Origin: Chondrus crispus
Lineage: Eukaryota > Rhodophyta > Florideophyceae > Gigartinales > Gigartinaceae
Assembly: GCF_000350225.1 (NCBI RefSeq)
Contig: NW_005178758.1
Location: 1-64,000 of the forward strand
Length of the DNA: 64,000 bases
Direction of reading: 5' to 3'
Shown here: piece by piece, positions 28,919 through 39,881 of the stretch
How the letters are laid out: each line of letters starts with the position of its first letter
Numbering within the stretch: the first letter of the stretch is position 1
Made by a program: the position numbers and the translations under genes
Notes under the pieces: generated by a model
Told to the model about the DNA's origin: nothing
Seen by the model: the letters and a program-made list of their open reading frames with translations, nothing else
Database searches by the model: none

Positions 28919-28962
28919 ACCACTCTCCCCGCGGGCGGCCGCCGCCGTTCAATGACATTACT

Positions 28963-30600
28963 GCCCTTCTCCCCAACGCCGTCGCCATGTTTTACACCTA
29001 CTGCACCTCTAGTCTTCTCTTCAGTGGGAAAACTCGTCAACGACGACGCCTGCATCCCGCTGCGGCCCTCCAATCTTCGCGGGCATCGCTGACGTTGATG
29101 CGTACAAGATGTAGTGCACGATACATAGACTCACTTGGCGGTCACCGCGAAGAGACAAAGCAGTGTCCATCTAGGGAATCAAGATCCCGACCCTTTCCAT
29201 ACCACGACTCTCTTGTTCGTGCGCATGCGTGTTGGCTTTGAGGTACCAGAGACCTGGATGGTATGGCTGATCTCAGTCTCAAGACTTAATATCCAACAGG
29301 ACTACACTGATGATTTCTTGAATTATTTTAAAAAGTCAATTATGTCCCATTCCCGGATATCCGGCATTGCCCAATTACGCACCTGCTGGGAGGCCACAAT
29401 CGAACCCATTTGATACGCGTCATTTCCTATTCGCATCATGATATTACGCATTCCACGAAATCTCGGGACGGCGCGCGTCGCGGATCAGTTCCTGCATTCC
29501 CTCATGTTCCATGATGCAGACCATGCGTTCGGCGTGGTATCGTGTTGCAACAACTGACGGCAACCCCGGTGGCCACGCCGGAGAAGACCTCATCTTAGGT
29601 CGCGTTCAACTTTAACGCTTGCTCCATGCGCGGAAGTCGTGCAAGCTTTCAATCAAGGTCGTTGGACCCCACTTGCGATTCATACCTACTCCTTTAGAGG
29701 GCAATAGCGGTATCCCGAACAGACTCAATGACTCCGAGAGGTAATACATTCGGTTCAGGGAGAGTCGGGGATCAAATTACCCCCGAAATGAAGCCAGAGA
29801 AACATGTCCCCACCGACGCCTTTGCGTTCTCTGTATACCACCTCTACGCACACATCCATTTCTTAATTCCTCAGAGGTTTGAAGCAAAAACGAATTTAAG
29901 CTTCACGTGAATGAGCAGACGCATTATTGGGCGTGCGCGAGCGATGCAAATATCTGAACTTCTCCCTTTAAGCCTATCGCCGCGCAAAAGTCTCTCGCGC
30001 AAACGGTATTTTGCAACTTCCGTAGTCACTCTTCTTATATCTGTCTTTTTCACTATTTATCGATGTTCCTACAGGCAGTCTGTGACAGCCGTCATACAAT
30101 GCATTGATGCAAATGCGGGGCCGAATGTTGCGTGCGTCGGAAACGAACCTTGTGCGTATGATCATCACTGCGGGAATTATGCTGTGTCATGTGCCTTGTT
30201 TCTAACTACCTAGTTTGTCTTGCTCGGTTGATCCTGTCCGTTTTCGCCCGAACATTGGTTCGTAAGCTGTGGTCTACCTATTCAAGAGCTATATCGAATC
30301 TTGTGTATTCCGATCAATATTGAACGAAATTCTCTATTGAGTTCCGATATAATATGAAGACAAGGCGCGTTCCTATCAGGTTTGGTTTCTTTCGCGCATA
30401 TGCAAAGGCTCAAATCACCATTTTTCGCATATTGCGCGTGACTAACAAGAGATGCTTTCCCGTTGCGTGTGTCTCGATTTATTGCGACTAAGAACAATCT
30501 ACAGAAGACAGTCCAACCGAAATGCATAGCACCTTTGGACATATTCAGAGGTAATAACTCAGACGGGGTCACCCGCGATTCTATTTTGGAGAGATTGGAA
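28963..30600. other. Long stretch without recognisable gene
   Basis: Short frames only. A minus-strand piece near 29450-29560 (RYHAERMVCIMEHEGMQELI) looks protein-like, but I cannot name it. AT content rises toward 30500. Confidence 0.4.
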
Positions 30601-30701
30601 TGTCCCGCTTATGTGGAGGTCGAATTCGTTGGCCTAAGCCAAAACAATTTATGGCACAATGTTTCACTGTACCAAAGAATGAAACCGCATGGAGTCAAGC
30701 T

Positions 30702-31532
30702 TCAACCAGAAACCGATGCAACAGATCCCCCACGTCCACGACCGCCTCTGCTACTGCGTCCACGACTGCCTCTGCTACCGCGGCCGCGGCCGCGGCCGCG
30801 ACCACGACCACGACCAACACCACGCCCACGACCGCGAGCAATCGCCTGATTAGAATCTGTTCTGTTGGGAATAGCAGTTGGGGGAGCCTCGATCCTAACT
30901 CGCTTTGAAGCCGGTTCCAATCCAGCATGCGCTGTGACTTGTACATCTGCTGTGGTCGTCACATTTATCGTTGGTGGGTTTACATCAGTTGCATCCTCAA
31001 CTTCATCTAGGCTGTTCAGATCATAAGACTTCTTAGACTTCATGCGCTGTGCAGCTAGATCTCTGATAGCCCATTTGTTTGAAGTCTGCCTGAATACGAT
31101 GAAGTCCGGAGAGTTGGATGCAGCCCTGATAACCGCTTCGCATTGAGCTCGGTGCGTCGTCCTCGCCGCGGTGGCCCATGTCCAGTTCCCATACTTCTCT
31201 CCAATCTTCTGCAACATGATGTGGTCAAGGGCATCTTTGGCATCGGTGTTCAACTTTTTATCTGAAACACCAAACGGAAACTCCACATATTTCTCCTGTT
31301 CGGCGGACATTCCGGCGTTACGAAGTTCGATCTCTTCTCGCAAAACTTTAGCCACGTTTGGGTCCCGGGTGTACATCGGACCGCGACTAGGACTAGGAAT
31401 TGGTGGCAGACGTGAAGTCGGCTCCAACGTGTCCAGACGCTTATTGAGCTTGGCAAAATCCTTCCTGACTTCGATCAATATTTCATCTTTGGCCCTCTCA
31501 ATGGATCGATCGAAGGGAGTCATCGGGGGCAT
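30702..31532 (-). CDS. RGG-tailed protein, likely accessory protein of the CACTA element
   Basis: 276 residues starting MPPMTPFDRSIERAKDEILI. The first part is a coiled-coil-like helix; the middle has a compact WTWATAARTTHRAQCEAVIR region; the C-terminus is an RG/RGG tract (GRGRGVGRGRGRGRGRGRGS) typical of nucleic-acid binding. It lies head-to-head with the CACTA transposase, 660 bp away. En/Spm elements usually code for a second DNA-binding protein (TnpA) besides the Tnp2-type transposase; that assignment is inference from position and composition. Confidence 0.5.
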   Translation of the reverse strand: MPPMTPFDRSIERAKDEILIEVRKDFAKLNKRLDTLEPTSRLPPIPSPSRGPMYTRDPNVAKVLREEIELRNAGMSAEQEKYVEFPFGVSDKKLNTDAKDALDHIMLQKIGEKYGNWTWATAARTTHRAQCEAVIRAASNSPDFIVFRQTSNKWAIRDLAAQRMKSKKSYDLNSLDEVEDATDVNPPTINVTTTADVQVTAHAGLEPASKRVRIEAPPTAIPNRTDSNQAIARGRGRGVGRGRGRGRGRGRGSRGSRGRSSRGGRGRGGSVASVSG

Positions 31533-32193
31533 CGCAGGGTATGATGGACGATTGGAATGTGTCTAGGGAAGGGCAGAGAAGAAAGAGGATGGGATAGGTG
31601 TTGTGTAACTGGGATGGACAAGGAGCCGATGACTCAAGCAGCTTGACATATGCATCGCGTCACATTAAGAGCAGTTTTTATAGCACGTAGGAGGGGAGTT
31701 GCTTTTGGTCATATGGAACGCATCGAAGGGATATCGGGGTTTCGCTTCGCACTACAATCAGCGTGCCACTTTTTGTTTGGAAGGGATGCACTTCGCGGAC
31801 TGGCGCGATTACCAAGACTTACGTATCCCTGTCGCGGTGTCAATTGTTGACGACAATGTCAAGTGCAAATGACCATGACAGTCATGTGACGACACGTCTT
31901 GTGCGGTACCGTCACGAATTGCCTTTGGATTGCCCATCGCAGTTGAGGACGGACGCAGTTGTAAGTCTCGAGACGGTGACGGTGATGCCACAGGCGGTCT
32001 CACAGGGCACTATCTCTTCACCATGTTCCGATGCCAAATAATGGCAGATCTGTCTCACTTTGTCATTCCTTCATCAATGCCAGAAGACAATTATGCCACA
32101 CTTTTCCCAATGCGTCACGGAGATATTTCAGGAGTCTGAAAAGTCGATCGTGAATGAACCTCAACTGCGCCTCTAAGTTTAGAATTATGTACG
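31533..32193. promoter_or_regulatory. Divergent spacer of the CACTA genes
   Basis: No gene seen; likely holds both promoters. No TATA box stands out. Confidence 0.35.
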
Positions 32194-35100
32194 ATGCCTA
32201 CGAGTTATGTATGTTTGCCTGAATACATGTGTATCTGTTATCCGAGAGGCAAAGCGGTCTCTCGGTCAACAATGCTAAATCACAGACGGAAGGGTAACAA
32301 AAATCGGATCGCGGAGGGACTGGAGGGCGATCTCCGGTGGGGCCCGATCGAAGCAAATGCAGCGGATGTTCGTGCGCAATACGACCAGGAGATGGATGAT
32401 GTATTATCACGAAGCAGTACGGGGAATACAGAAGATAGTGGCGCCCAGGGGGGATTGGAAGTTTCAGGCTCTGGCGCGGTGCAGGAGGGAGTAGTGTCAG
32501 GGCCAACTTTAGTTTTGGATGCTGTGGAGGGGCCATTCGCCGCCAGTGGGGAGGAGTTGGCAGAGAAGGCGATGGAGACTGGAAGCGGGAATGAAGAAGA
32601 ACATGATGGTAATTTATGGGTCAGCGGTAATGAAGAAGAACATGGTGGTAGTTTTTTTATGGGAAGCCAGGCATCTGTCGGTAGTGAGGTGATCGGGGAA
32701 GACGTCGGCGGTGTAATTTCTGATGCATATGAAATAGATGAGGATGCCGTCGAGGGCGATATAGAACCGGAAGTCGCAGAAGGGGAGGCGGCCATGACAT
32801 TCGGCGATGAAGGGTCATCTGAAGGTACGGGGAATGAATTGGACATAGACGACGAAGACATGGCAGACATGGAACTGGAAGGAGAAGAAGACAGGCAGAC
32901 CGCTTTCGGAATATGGGCCTCGCAGAACCGCGGTTTGGTAGATTGGTCAGTCAAGCATGGGCTGACCGAAAGTGCAATGGACGACTTGATGCAAATCATG
33001 CAAGCTCCGTACAAGCGATGGAAAACCGTCAATGCACGTATGAGAAAAGAATCCGGAATGGATCAATGTGTTCGGGATTACCCGATATGCTCCGGTCACA
33101 TGTGCTTTTATGACGAAAGCATAACAGAATGCTCGATATGTCACAGCCAAAGGCCACCCACAGAGGGACCAGATGCCGTTAAAATGTCATGGATTACGCT
33201 GGCTCGCAGACTGCAGGATTGGTTCGGTAGCAAAGCCAGATGCGAGCAGCTATATGATTACCTCTCGTCAACCGAGTTTGGGTGCGGCGACCGCGTTAGG
33301 GATTTCTTCGATGCAGAAGCATACAGAAGGATATGTGAGCTGTACGGTGGGGAAGATGCCGTTCGGGACGATATTTTCTTGGCAATATCAACGGATGGGT
33401 TCCAAGCTTTCCGTAATAAGTCTTACGATGTGTGGCCCATAGCGGCTATAATTTGTAACCTGCCCCCCCATTTGAGATTCTCTGTCAAGAACGTGGTTCC
33501 CTTCGCTTTTATCCCAGGCCCTTCCGAGCCGACAAACCTTCAATCGTTTCTCGAGCCATTGGTCAAGGAGTTGGAAGCTATCAATGCGGATGGAGGGCAA
33601 GATTTTTTGTTTTATGACGGCATTGTACGTCGCGTCCGTGTGCATCTGGTCTGGTGCTCTGGGGATCTCCCGGCAGTGAAGAAGATGGCGGGGGTAAAAG
33701 GGCACAACGGCAAGCGGCCATGTCGCTTCTGTAACATTGAGGGTGTATATTGCGAGGAGCATAGACATACATATTATCCCTCGAAATGGATCTCCGCAGA
33801 TGGTACGACAAATAGGCAGTTCAATGTCAGGTTTCTGCATCTACGAACTACGCAGGAAAATACCGACACCATTGCGGAGCTCGCGATGCTGACTGCACAG
33901 ACAAAATCACGTCGTCAAACCGAAACTGGGATCGTGGAAGACTCGGTTCTGTTCAGGCTACCAAACATCTTACCATACAGTTCGTTTCCAATAGACATAA
34001 TGCACTTGTTCTATAACATTGGTAAGGATATGGTTCGTCTATGGTGCTCTGGAGGTACTGATGCGTTTTGTCTTGGGCGCAATGCCATCAAAGAAATTGA
34101 CGAAGAGCTGCAGCGGTTCGGAGGGGGTATTGCAAGCCAACTGGCAAGTCGGCCGAGAGCTCTGAGTCGGTTCGCGGACTGGAAATCAGCCGAAGTCAAG
34201 AATTTTGTTCTGTCTTACAGCCTCATTGTTCTCGACGGCCACCTCACAGAACCGTATCTATCAGGATGGGCAGACTTTGTGAAACTCATGGAATTGTGCT
34301 GGAGGCCAGTACTCCTTGAGGGTGACATTAAGGAGGTTGGACGATTGTCGAAGAAATTTTATACCCATTACGAACAGGAATACTACAAATATCGGCGCGA
34401 CCGGGTCAACCTTTGCAAGTATGTATTTCACTTGCTCCTCCACCTTGAGGAAGGTATCCGTGAGTGTGGCCCACCAGTTGGTTACTCGCAATACTGGATG
34501 GAGCGCTATATTGGTTGGATATTGGGCAGGCTAAATGCTAGGAGATTAGCCGCGGCCTCTCTGTTTAGAAATGCTCTGTCTATTGAGAGCTACAAGTCAC
34601 AATTCCAGATTCCATTTAACGAGGGAGCATCTTTGTTTCTGAACGAATGTGGGGAGGGGGGCCACCGCCTTTCGGGGACGGGCTACAAACGGAGCCTCAA
34701 TGAGAATTTGAATCCTGAATCATTATCTGGCGATGATGAACGCCTTTTAAACCTCCTTCGAAGCTATTTAAAGCGCAAGTACGACGGCATGACAGTGCGG
34801 GAGGCAGAGCTTGCGTTGGCTACCGTATCTCATTGCATGTTTTGGAAACGTGTAGAATTCCTCTGCGGATCGAGCACACGGACCTGCGTATCGTTTTATG
34901 ATCTTCGTCGCTGGAGTAGGACAAATCGTAGGGTGCGTGCAAGTTGGTGCGTCGCATGCGAAATGGGCGGGAGTCAGGAAGTGGACTTGGATATCTATTA
35001 CGGGAGATTGCTGAAGCTCATAAGTTTTGAGGTGGATGTCGAGTCTCAGCTCTCAAGCAGATGGGAGCATTGGCAGGATACCTATACGGTCGGTGTTTTC

Positions 35101-35409
35101 GATTGGATTGCTGGTATGGAAGTTGGAGCGCAGGGCCAAGTGTACAAAAACTGTGAAGCAAGGCATGCATTTTCGGCAACGACCGTGGAAGACGTGTCGA
35201 TCATGCGGCGCCTCATTAGCGTCGTAGATCACATCGTCCCATCAGCTTTACGCCATGAGCCGACGAACAGAAGCAGTTCTATCTACAGAAGGGGACGGAA
35301 GAGATGTTATGTTTTAGACGACAACATTCTCGCGGATGCATTACTGGATGAAAACCAGTTTTCTGAGGATGGGAAAAACCGTGTTTTGCGTGGGATGAGA
35401 GGGAGGTAG
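32194..35409 (+). CDS. CACTA (En/Spm) Tnp2-type transposase
   Basis: 1071 residues, uninterrupted. The start at 32194 is chosen because the N-terminal CICYPRGKAVSRSTMLNHRR is the zinc-binding CxCxxxGxxVxxxTxxxH motif of Tnp2-type proteins. Residues ~45-235 are an acidic disordered region; CSICHSQRPP follows near 325. The transposase core has ISTDGFQAFRNKSYDVWPIA, ICNLPPHLRFSVKNV, FAFIPGPSEPTNLQSFLEPL, WCSGDLPAVKKMAGVKGHNG and PCRFCNIEG, then PIDIMHLFYNIGKDMVRLW. These fit the Transposase_21 family, which cuts and pastes its element through terminal CACTA-type repeats. I could not find the terminal inverted repeats, so element borders are not given. Confidence 0.85.
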   Translation: MPTSYVCLPEYMCICYPRGKAVSRSTMLNHRRKGNKNRIAEGLEGDLRWGPIEANAADVRAQYDQEMDDVLSRSSTGNTEDSGAQGGLEVSGSGAVQEGVVSGPTLVLDAVEGPFAASGEELAEKAMETGSGNEEEHDGNLWVSGNEEEHGGSFFMGSQASVGSEVIGEDVGGVISDAYEIDEDAVEGDIEPEVAEGEAAMTFGDEGSSEGTGNELDIDDEDMADMELEGEEDRQTAFGIWASQNRGLVDWSVKHGLTESAMDDLMQIMQAPYKRWKTVNARMRKESGMDQCVRDYPICSGHMCFYDESITECSICHSQRPPTEGPDAVKMSWITLARRLQDWFGSKARCEQLYDYLSSTEFGCGDRVRDFFDAEAYRRICELYGGEDAVRDDIFLAISTDGFQAFRNKSYDVWPIAAIICNLPPHLRFSVKNVVPFAFIPGPSEPTNLQSFLEPLVKELEAINADGGQDFLFYDGIVRRVRVHLVWCSGDLPAVKKMAGVKGHNGKRPCRFCNIEGVYCEEHRHTYYPSKWISADGTTNRQFNVRFLHLRTTQENTDTIAELAMLTAQTKSRRQTETGIVEDSVLFRLPNILPYSSFPIDIMHLFYNIGKDMVRLWCSGGTDAFCLGRNAIKEIDEELQRFGGGIASQLASRPRALSRFADWKSAEVKNFVLSYSLIVLDGHLTEPYLSGWADFVKLMELCWRPVLLEGDIKEVGRLSKKFYTHYEQEYYKYRRDRVNLCKYVFHLLLHLEEGIRECGPPVGYSQYWMERYIGWILGRLNARRLAAASLFRNALSIESYKSQFQIPFNEGASLFLNECGEGGHRLSGTGYKRSLNENLNPESLSGDDERLLNLLRSYLKRKYDGMTVREAELALATVSHCMFWKRVEFLCGSSTRTCVSFYDLRRWSRTNRRVRASWCVACEMGGSQEVDLDIYYGRLLKLISFEVDVESQLSSRWEHWQDTYTVGVFDWIAGMEVGAQGQVYKNCEARHAFSATTVEDVSIMRRLISVVDHIVPSALRHEPTNRSSSIYRRGRKRCYVLDDNILADALLDENQFSEDGKNRVLRGMRGR

Positions 35410-35439
35410 TGAGAGGAGAGTGCATAGTGTGTGAAGTGC

Positions 35440-35815
35440 GGGACTAGCTGCCACAGGACGACGGCCAGCATGCGCAGGGCGCGGCGCGATCGCGAGACGG
35501 CGGCGGCGAGCGAGGGGTGGGCGTCGGCGTCGGCGGGGCGCGGCGGCAGGGTCAAGGCCGGGTGGCGCGCGGCGAAGTGCGGGCCGATCAGGGCGCCGGC
35601 GAGCAAGGCGTCGAGGCGGACGATGGACGGCGGCAGCGGCGCGGGCGGGGCGCACGGAGAGGACGGCGGCAAGGGCGTGGGCGACGGGGTGGGCGACGGG
35701 GTGGGCAAGCGGGCGGGGTGGAGAGGTCGTCGGCGACGAGCGGCAGCTCGGAGGGCGGCTCTTGCGGATGCGGCGAGGCCAGCAGCAGCAGCGGGCGCAC
35801 GGGCGGACGTATATA
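35440..35815. other. GC-rich island of foreign composition
   Basis: Directly after the transposase gene the base composition jumps to very GC-rich DNA. On the minus strand one frame reads RLDALLAGALIGPHFAARHP then ALTLPPRPADADAHPSLA, and the neighbouring frame RPLLLLASPHPQEPPSEL. It could be a piece of a gene from a GC-rich source. No family is recognised. Confidence 0.4.
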
Positions 35816-36119
35816 GTGCCGAGGAACCGAATAAAGAGCAGTGCAAAAACGCCGCAATGCCGATTTATACCGCTTTCGAGGGGGACGACGGGAGCATAGA
35901 GTGAGCGTGATATGAGTGTCTTTGGAGTCCTATGGAGTGCTCAGAACAAAACAGAGGGAGGAGCAGACAGCCAAGCGTGCGGCATTCAGAAGCTACGTTT
36001 CCCTGTCATTTAGGGGTGTCAAAAGGGAGGTCCCTTGGATAGGCCGGGGAGCGTGACATGAGCGTAAGTACAACAAGGAATGATCCCGTCGCCATCACAT
36101 TCAACTTGCTGGAAAGTAC

Positions 36120-39100
36120 TTGACTGCACTCCGAGGCAATCATCCATACAGTGCAATAATTCCAAAGAATGATCAAATTACACCCAAAAATAATTTTAAT
36201 TTTCTTGTAGGGACACCTTGCGTCCACCCCACATGTTCCTTTCCGCGCAGGGTTCCTACACAAGATGAGGCATCCGGTCTTGGCCCATCCCCTACCTCTA
36301 CTGCTTCCTCTGCCCAAGACCGAGAAATTCAAGTCGCTGGTGTTCGAATGACGAAAACAGGAGTCTTGCAGTTTCTCGCTCATTGCCAAATCATCCAAGA
36401 CTCTCTACTTGCTATGATGCATTTTTCGTCCGGATCTCCCGGTCGAGCAACCGAGATATGCACTTATAGGCTACAAAATGGGGAGAACAACATCCGGAAC
36501 ATCTTCATCGGCCACCACTCCGAAATTTTGTTCAACCCTGGCTACTGCAAGTCAAGGGCCGCGCTCGGTTACAACCGCGCGGTGTACCGATTTCCCGACA
36601 AGCAAACTTCGTTCCGAATGATCTCATACTTGTCGGTCATTCGCCCCTTGGAATGCGAAATGGTCAGAGCTCTCCATGGTAATGAAGCCATGAGAACCCA
36701 TTGGACATTCTTATTCGCCAACAACGGCCAACGTTTCTCACCGGCACGTGTCACAAAGGTCATCAGGACTGCCCTGCAATCCAAGAGCATTCACATCTCC
36801 CTCAAGGATTACAGGCAGTTCACCAGTGGAATGGTTCCGCTTATATGTCAGAATAAGCTCCACAGCAGCATGAATGACATATTGGCGGAACACACCACAG
36901 CCGGACACCAACAAGCTGCGCATACCTCCTCTATCGCCCACAAACACTACGGACGAACTACCTCGCTAATGCCCGACTGTCCCGCCGCCACGTTAACAAA
37001 GCACCGCCAATTCTCCCATGAATGGCACCGCCATCTGAAGCTGCCGTCATTTTATAGTGACCGCGCTTCTTCACAACCGCTCCCCCTCCAACATTCACAG
37101 CAACTCCAGTCTCGAGTGACCTCGCTATCCCAACATGAGCCGCAGCCTGTCTTCCAGGTTCATCAACCGAAACCCCTCCTTCATGCTCTCAACGGAAGCA
37201 CAGCAAACGAACTGCAACAACTGCAGCCAAACCCCTCTGCTCTCAAATTCCCCAACACTTTCGCTGTAGGGTCCCACTCCAATCACAGTATTCGCCTCGA
37301 TAACCCCCCGAACCATATCCTCCCTCCCCTCGTCAGGCCTCTACTGTCCGCTCTCAAAAAGGCCACACGTTCTAAATCTGCGGAATTCATGTCTCAAACG
37401 CAGTTTGCTGTCACAGCCACTGTGTCCGCGTCGCAGAACAACTCCCTCGTACTGATGCCCACCGCATCAGGCAAGTCTATGGCAGTCCTTCTACCAGCTT
37501 TCATGGAAAAGAATATCAAGTCCACTATCGTAGTCGTTCCCCTCAAGGCCCTTATATCGGAGTACATGAGGCGCGCGACAAACTTCGCCCTACTCGCATC
37601 ACATTGCGCGAATGGACAAGGATCACTGGAATTTGCCGACCTCTACATCTTCACGGCCGAACAGTTGTCGCGGCCGTCTTTCAAAGAGCTGGTTGTTCGA
37701 CTTATGGATACTAACAGGCTTGCTCGAGTAGTCATTGATGAGGCTCATCTCACAGCCATGTGGCAACATTTCCGCCCTGAATTGAAGTTTTTGCGTCGAT
37801 CCCTTTCTATCATCCCAAAGTCAGTCCCTCGTGTACTCCTCAGTGCTACCGTCCCACCCTGCGAGAGAAGAATCATTCTAGAGCGCCACGGCATTAACAC
37901 AGCCTTCCTTTTCTCAATGCCTTCTCAAAGAAGGAATCTCGAGTTTGTTGTTCATACCTTCAGTGACGACTCTGACCCGGGCCTAAACACTCGCACTCCT
38001 GAAGGCTCCTTTGCCACCGCACAAGAAGTCATGAAGATGAATGCAGTAAGCTTTCTGCATCAGCACTTCCTCGATTGCACCAACGCCCCAAAGCCGTTGC
38101 CCAAAATATATAGAATCATCGCTTTCGCCCTGACGCGCCAAGAAACAACTTCTCTCCACAAAGCCCTGACGGCCGCATATGCACAAGGAAGTGTTGCCCA
38201 CTCCAATCAACGCATCGCAGTCGAGCCGCTCATATATCATGCCGGCCTCACTAAAGAAGCTCGCGAAAAGGCCCACAACGACTGGACAGCAAACGAAGAG
38301 CTCTACGACATCATAACAACCGAGGACCTCGTACCTTCAACTCTGTTCCGTATTATGGTTTGTACGTCCGCCTTCGGTACCGGAATAGATGTTCCAGATA
38401 TTCGAGCAACAGTTCATCTTGGCGCCGCAAGAAGCCTCGTCGACTTTGCACAGGAGAGTGGCCGGTCTGGACGCGACGGACACCACGCATTCGTCTTCGT
38501 CCTAAACTCAACCCAGTACAATAAGAGCTTCGAAACCTCCCTTCTCAAAAAGGGCAATATTGACCAAAATGATCTCGCAGTAACGAACCGAAACGAGATG
38601 ATGAATTGGGTCCTCAATACCACGGATTGCCGCAAAGATGCACTTTACACAGCCATGGATGGCCAAGTCTCTGGTGTCTGTCGCTTCGACAAGCACGCAG
38701 TCTGGTGCGATGTTTGCAGATCTATGTTCCCCTCCCAGCCAACTAATGCACCGCACACCCCTCAGAGTTCACAATTTCACACACCGGATACCTCTAGACC
38801 TTGGGATGCAAATTCGCAATCCCAGTCTCAGCAACATTCGCTTCCCACCACACCATCGCAATCGCAGTTGCCACCTCCACATCAAGATCAAAATCAAAAC
38901 CATCTCGAGCCTCAACGGCAAAACCAAATCGGAGCCACCACATCCACGCAGCACAACTTCGATGAAATGCTTCTCTTGCTTGAGCAATCCGCTCCAACCA
39001 ACCCCCCTCCAGCCCCTCCAGTTCGAAGAATCCTTAGCTTCTCCCCACAACAATCAAGTGAACGCTTGCTGCCTTCAGCATCACCTTCAATGCAGCAAGC

Positions 39101-39881
39101 ACCATTTCCAGTCCGTCTACGGTCACTTCCGGTGGCGTCACCATCTTTGAAGCAAGTCCTTCCGGGCAAACGGCCCGCATCACTTCCACCATCGGGAAGA
39201 AATTCATTCAAGAGCTTACGAACTTCTCCCAGTATGGCGCGCCAGACCCGACCTAATGTTCCCACAAACCCTTTGCCTTCCCCGTCACCTCCCCTATCGT
39301 TGCCATTTAGTCACTTCCAGGCAATTGACACCGAATCCACGGTTCATTTAGTAACTCAATTCCTCTTCCTAACCAAGACGACGTGTCTCTTATGCTACGC
39401 TTCTCCCCGCCGTTCCGGTACGGAACATCCTCAGAATGACTGTCCATTCATGGAAAGAAGCTGCTATGCCTGTTTTTCTACGACCCATTTCGTCCCGTCT
39501 TGCCCCGTTCCAAGAAAAGTCCCTCTCAAGTGCTATGATTGCCGCCTCTCGCACTGCCTTGGCCAACCACTTCACCCCACATTCGGCCAATACGGTCGTT
39601 GCGATCTACGTCCTATGATATCACTCGCCTGGAACCTTTGGCGAATGAAGTCTTTCCAGCAACAGATCGCTGAAAACCTGTTCCCTTCCGAAATCCTTTG
39701 CCGCTTCAACTCCGTTCTCCGTGACCGCCCGGCCCGGGTCACTGAGAAGGACTTAGCCGTCATCTTCTCGGATGCATCCATAGAGTCCGCTGACGAGAAT
39801 AACGACGATATGCCTCTGACAATATGGCTCCCACTGGCTTGGGCCATACATCAAGGTCTTCTCCAACTGGACTGCCAGTAG
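36120..39881 (+). CDS. RecQ-like helicase with tyrosine-recombinase-like N-terminus and Cys-rich tail
   Basis: One open frame of 1253 codons; the part shared with copy 1 begins at about 36288 (PTSTASSAQDREIQVAGVRM), and the true 5' end may be an exon starting near 36212, so the listed start is uncertain. Order: recombinase-like region (GRATE, then K, DYR, AGH, HKHYGR), a Gln/Pro/Ser-rich linker, helicase motifs (PTASGKS, DEAH, SATVPP, YHAGLT, GTGIDVPD, QESGRSGRDG), a CDVC site, a long Pro/Ser/Gln linker, and a tail with CLLC, CP, CYACF, CYDC pairs likely to bind zinc. The layout agrees with fungal telomere-linked helicases. The N-terminal fingers of that family are missing here but seen in the 22618 gene. 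Confidence 0.75.
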   Translation: MTALRGNHPYSAIIPKNDQITPKNNFNFLVGTPCVHPTCSFPRRVPTQDEASGLGPSPTSTASSAQDREIQVAGVRMTKTGVLQFLAHCQIIQDSLLAMMHFSSGSPGRATEICTYRLQNGENNIRNIFIGHHSEILFNPGYCKSRAALGYNRAVYRFPDKQTSFRMISYLSVIRPLECEMVRALHGNEAMRTHWTFLFANNGQRFSPARVTKVIRTALQSKSIHISLKDYRQFTSGMVPLICQNKLHSSMNDILAEHTTAGHQQAAHTSSIAHKHYGRTTSLMPDCPAATLTKHRQFSHEWHRHLKLPSFYSDRASSQPLPLQHSQQLQSRVTSLSQHEPQPVFQVHQPKPLLHALNGSTANELQQLQPNPSALKFPNTFAVGSHSNHSIRLDNPPNHILPPLVRPLLSALKKATRSKSAEFMSQTQFAVTATVSASQNNSLVLMPTASGKSMAVLLPAFMEKNIKSTIVVVPLKALISEYMRRATNFALLASHCANGQGSLEFADLYIFTAEQLSRPSFKELVVRLMDTNRLARVVIDEAHLTAMWQHFRPELKFLRRSLSIIPKSVPRVLLSATVPPCERRIILERHGINTAFLFSMPSQRRNLEFVVHTFSDDSDPGLNTRTPEGSFATAQEVMKMNAVSFLHQHFLDCTNAPKPLPKIYRIIAFALTRQETTSLHKALTAAYAQGSVAHSNQRIAVEPLIYHAGLTKEAREKAHNDWTANEELYDIITTEDLVPSTLFRIMVCTSAFGTGIDVPDIRATVHLGAARSLVDFAQESGRSGRDGHHAFVFVLNSTQYNKSFETSLLKKGNIDQNDLAVTNRNEMMNWVLNTTDCRKDALYTAMDGQVSGVCRFDKHAVWCDVCRSMFPSQPTNAPHTPQSSQFHTPDTSRPWDANSQSQSQQHSLPTTPSQSQLPPPHQDQNQNHLEPQRQNQIGATTSTQHNFDEMLLLLEQSAPTNPPPAPPVRRILSFSPQQSSERLLPSASPSMQQAPFPVRLRSLPVASPSLKQVLPGKRPASLPPSGRNSFKSLRTSPSMARQTRPNVPTNPLPSPSPPLSLPFSHFQAIDTESTVHLVTQFLFLTKTTCLLCYASPRRSGTEHPQNDCPFMERSCYACFSTTHFVPSCPVPRKVPLKCYDCRLSHCLGQPLHPTFGQYGRCDLRPMISLAWNLWRMKSFQQQIAENLFPSEILCRFNSVLRDRPARVTEKDLAVIFSDASIESADENNDDMPLTIWLPLAWAIHQGLLQLDCQ

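Noticed and set aside
32194-35409. KDZ-type transposase for the 1071-aa protein
   Set aside because: The TDGF, NLPP, IPGP and DLPA series fits the CACTA Tnp2 family better.
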